Positions 4,132-5,253 of a stretch of 5,253 nt of DNA are shown in pieces. Below the pieces are notes generated by a model that was not told where the DNA came from, did not search any database, and saw only the letters and a program-made list of their open reading frames with translations. Each line of letters opens with the position of its first letter. Position 1 is the stretch's first letter. The stretch is from Parcubacteria group bacterium CG10_big_fil_rev_8_21_14_0_10_38_31 (GTDB taxonomy: Bacteria; Patescibacteriota; Minisyncoccia; GCA-002772825): the NCBI GenBank assembly GCA_002772825.1, contig PFDM01000043.1, positions 626 to 5,878 of the forward strand. The letters are read 5' to 3'. Position numbers and translations under genes: made by a program.

Positions 4132-4497
4132 TTTGGATAACTTTTCCCATGGAAAAGTTATCCAAATATCTTTCTTCTCTTTTATCCAGATATCCGGGAC
4201 GACGATACTTTGCTCATGATAGAATAAAGTTACAATAAAATTTTTATCTTTGAATTTTTCTAAAGTCTTACCTGTGTCGGCTATGTCATCGACAATGAGT
4301 GTGTGTTCGTCAATGGGATTAGCAAGAAGAGGGATACCCAAGTGGTGCGAAATCATAACTCCAAGTGGTAGACCACCTCGTGGTGGGCCAAAGACCCCAT
4401 TGAATTTTTTCTCTAGTGATTTTAATTGATCTATAAGTATGAGAGCGTCTTTACCGAAGTCTTCCCATGAATAATGATGATATTTATTGTTTGTCAT
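4129..4497 (-). CDS. Purine-type phosphoribosyltransferase (type I PRTase fold)
   Basis: This 122-aa cytoplasmic enzyme has the PRPP-binding signature LIVDDIADTGKTL (about 67-79), with the D70-D71 pair and D74-T75-G76 loop, and an N-terminal GVFGPPRGGLPLG (34-46) that supplies the pyrophosphate loop. The tail DIWITFPWE is the usual ending of the short xanthine/hypoxanthine-guanine phosphoribosyltransferases. Enzymes of this group join a free purine base to PRPP to give a nucleotide and pyrophosphate, a salvage step useful to cells lacking de novo purine synthesis. At 122 aa it is shorter than the usual 150 or so, mainly in the stretch between the pyrophosphate loop and the PRPP motif (LANPIDEHT), so base specificity cannot be assigned. 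It is transcribed alone from an extended -10 promoter and has no clear Shine-Dalgarno. The last ten codons lie inside a perfect inverted repeat. Confidence 0.85.
   Translation of the reverse strand: MTNNKYHHYSWEDFGKDALILIDQLKSLEKKFNGVFGPPRGGLPLGVMISHHLGIPLLANPIDEHTLIVDDIADTGKTLEKFKDKNFIVTLFYHEQSIVVPDIWIKEKKDIWITFPWEKLSK
4131..4167. repeat. 17-bp perfect inverted repeat over the PRTase 3' end
   Basis: Arms 4131-4147 and 4151-4167 (ATTTGGATAACTTTTCC and its complement) surround a CAT loop. The repeat encodes the last residues of the phosphoribosyltransferase (ITFPWEKLSK) and abuts the terminator palindrome, sharing base 4131. It may stabilise the 3' end or assist termination. The encoded FPWE is normal for the family, so the repeat arose within a conserved tail. 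Confidence 0.7.
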
Positions 4498-4521
4498 AAA
4501 ATTTACTTTAATATAACTTTA

Positions 4522-4530
4522 ATTGTAGCA
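4522..4530 (-). promoter_or_regulatory. Extended -10 promoter of the phosphoribosyltransferase gene
   Basis: On the minus strand TGC-TACAAT (hexamer at plus 4522-4527) gives a start near 4515 and a leader of about 18 nt. No good -35 is present, which is common for TGn-extended -10 promoters. It lies at the left end of repeat copy B. Confidence 0.5.
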
Positions 4531-4684
4531 TCTTCGTCTCTCGTCGTCATTCTGCCCTTTCTACATCACTAATTTCACAACATTTACATCTATTCTCATC
4601 TTAGGTAAATAAATGTAATAACACCTTATTTTTTATAAGTTCTCAGTTTGAATAAATAATACTCGTTTTACTTCATTTAAATAA

Positions 4685-4709
4685 TCCGCAAAGGTTAAAC
4701 CTTTGCGGA
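4685..4709. repeat. Perfect hairpin inside repeat copy B
   Basis: Ten bp (4685-4694 with 4700-4709, TCCGCAAAGG/CCTTTGCGGA), plus one more inner pair, leave a 3-nt loop. No U-run follows on the plus strand and only a broken one on the minus strand, so terminator function is doubtful. It has no counterpart in copy A. Confidence 0.6.
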
Positions 4710-4761
4710 AATATTGATTGTTGGGCTTTGGAATTTAAAATTTCAGCAAATCACTTTTTTC

Positions 4762-4770
4762 TGTTAATAT
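4762..4770 (+). promoter_or_regulatory. Extended -10 promoter of the PD-(D/E)XK gene, leaderless start
   Basis: TGT-TAATAT (hexamer 4765-4770) ends 6 nt before the ATG at 4777, so transcription should start at or beside the start codon. The -35 position (4742-4747, TTCAGC) is weak. The spacing resembles that before dsbB. Confidence 0.45.
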
Positions 4771-4776
4771 GTATTT

Positions 4777-5253
4777 ATGTCTATATACTATAATGCGAAG
4801 CGGGGCCGTAATATATTTGACCCGACTTCAAGTGAGCCGTTTAAGCTGAGCCGTTCAAAGATTGATTCTTTCTTGAATTGCCCGCGTTGTTTCTATATAG
4901 ATAGACGACTGGGGGTGGATAAACCACCCGGTTTTCCTTTCGCCTTAAATTCGGCTGTTGATACTTTACTGAAAAAAGAATTTGATATCCATCGAGCAAG
5001 TGGGACTACTCACCCCTTAATGGATAAATATGGCATAGATGCTATTCCTTTCCGCCACAAAGATCTTGATGAGTGGAGAGAGAATTTTGTCGGCGTGAGG
5101 TATCATCATAAGGAGTCTAACTTTATAGTAACTGGCGCTGTTGATGATGTCTGGGTGACCCCAAGTGGCGAACTCATCGTCGTGGATTATAAAGCGACGA
5201 GTAAAGACGGGGAATTAAGTCTTGATGCGGATTGGCAGATTGCCTATAAGAGA
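4777..5253 (+). CDS. PD-(D/E)XK nuclease, RecB/Cas4-like (partial, 3' end missing)
   Basis: The first 159 residues are present and the frame is open at the window edge. The opening LSRSKIDSFLNCPRCFYIDR (about 24-43) is the usual start of RecB-type PD-(D/E)XK nucleases. The catalytic core follows: G120-A-V-D123 (motif II Asp), then V136-D137-Y138-K139 (motif III, the D-x-K of the name), then Q154-I-A-Y157, the Q-xx-Y helix of the RecB/Cas4 group. H72 may be the motif I His. These metal-dependent enzymes cut DNA in repair, recombination or CRISPR adaptation. C35 and C38 could be part of an iron-sulfur cluster if further cysteines follow beyond the window, as in AddB and Cas4. No cas genes are seen nearby, so a general repair role is more likely. 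There is no Shine-Dalgarno; ATG 4777 was chosen because it follows an extended -10 closely. Confidence 0.85.
   Translation, partial: MSIYYNAKRGRNIFDPTSSEPFKLSRSKIDSFLNCPRCFYIDRRLGVDKPPGFPFALNSAVDTLLKKEFDIHRASGTTHPLMDKYGIDAIPFRHKDLDEWRENFVGVRYHHKESNFIVTGAVDDVWVTPSGELIVVDYKATSKDGELSLDADWQIAYKR

Larger units (their letters stand above)
4521..4731. repeat. Non-coding repeat element, copy B (diverged)
   Basis: This is in the same orientation as the element at 1477-1639. It shares the 36-bp block 4575-4610 exactly, the 17-bp block 4615-4631 exactly after a 4-nt AAAT duplication, the left block 4539-4552 (13/14) and the right end 4713-4731 (17/19). Copy B lacks the AT palindrome of copy A and has about 70 nt extra before the right end, including a GC-rich hairpin. 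Its ends no longer pair well. It fills most of the 279-bp gap between the phosphoribosyltransferase and the nuclease gene, and its left end coincides with the phosphoribosyltransferase promoter. Confidence 0.7.

Noticed and set aside
1477..4731. CRISPR-like repeats
   Set aside because: There are only two copies, about 3 kb apart, with variable insides, no regular spacers and no cas genes. The PD-(D/E)XK gene alone is not evidence for CRISPR.
673..5253. Alternative genetic code with TGA as glycine
   Set aside because: All gene frames close with ordinary stops and are full length without reading through TGA.

Overview
The window reads like a small-genome, AT-rich bacterium of the Candidate Phyla Radiation (Patescibacteria, Parcubacteria-like). 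The evidence is indirect: short single-domain proteins, mostly no Shine-Dalgarno sites, hairpin terminators packed between convergent genes, and a secreted peptidoglycan-binding/acidic/FN3-like protein of a style common in that group. All genes translate cleanly with TGA as stop, so the recoded-TGA lineages (Gracilibacteria, Absconditabacteria) are not indicated. No rRNA, tRNA, transposase or CRISPR array is visible.

Layout, left to right. (1) 1-602: a terminator hairpin at the left edge, then a rightward two-gene unit. It encodes a 74-aa HNH-like protein and a 54-aa Cys/His-rich protein, both behind strong ribosome binding sites, and closes with a textbook terminator. (2) 615-1462: a leftward gene for a secreted or anchored 3D-domain (MltA/RlpA-like double-psi barrel) cell-wall protein. 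It has its own terminator, a consensus promoter and a structured leader of about 210 nt. (3) 1463-1740: non-coding DNA with a 163-bp element bounded by 19-bp inverted repeats and, separately, a 48-bp perfect palindrome. (4) 1741-2809: a leftward dsbB-dsbA pair overlapping by 14 nt, a minimal disulfide-forming machine. (5) 2810-3054: a divergent intergenic region with clustered TTGAT inverted repeats. (6) 3055-4065: a rightward secreted protein with a coiled coil, a peptidoglycan-binding domain, an Asp-rich block and an FN3-like domain. (7) 4074-4497: a bidirectional terminator, then a leftward purine-type phosphoribosyltransferase. (8) 4498-4776: a second, diverged copy of the element in (3). 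(9) 4777-5253: the start of a PD-(D/E)XK (RecB/Cas4-like) nuclease, cut by the window edge.

Most of the genes concern the cell envelope: a 3D-domain cell-wall enzyme, an oxidative folding pair, and a peptidoglycan-binding surface protein that has exactly two cysteines and sits divergently beside dsbBA. The phosphoribosyltransferase (purine salvage) and the nuclease (DNA repair or processing) look unrelated. The most unusual material is non-coding: the paired 163/211-bp repeats whose left ends both lie at the promoter of a leftward gene, the structured leader whose last stem would cover the only ribosome-binding-like sequence, and several long perfect palindromes. I do not see a clear-cut new multi-gene system. 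The best candidates for something undescribed are the repeat family and the HNH/zinc-ribbon pair.
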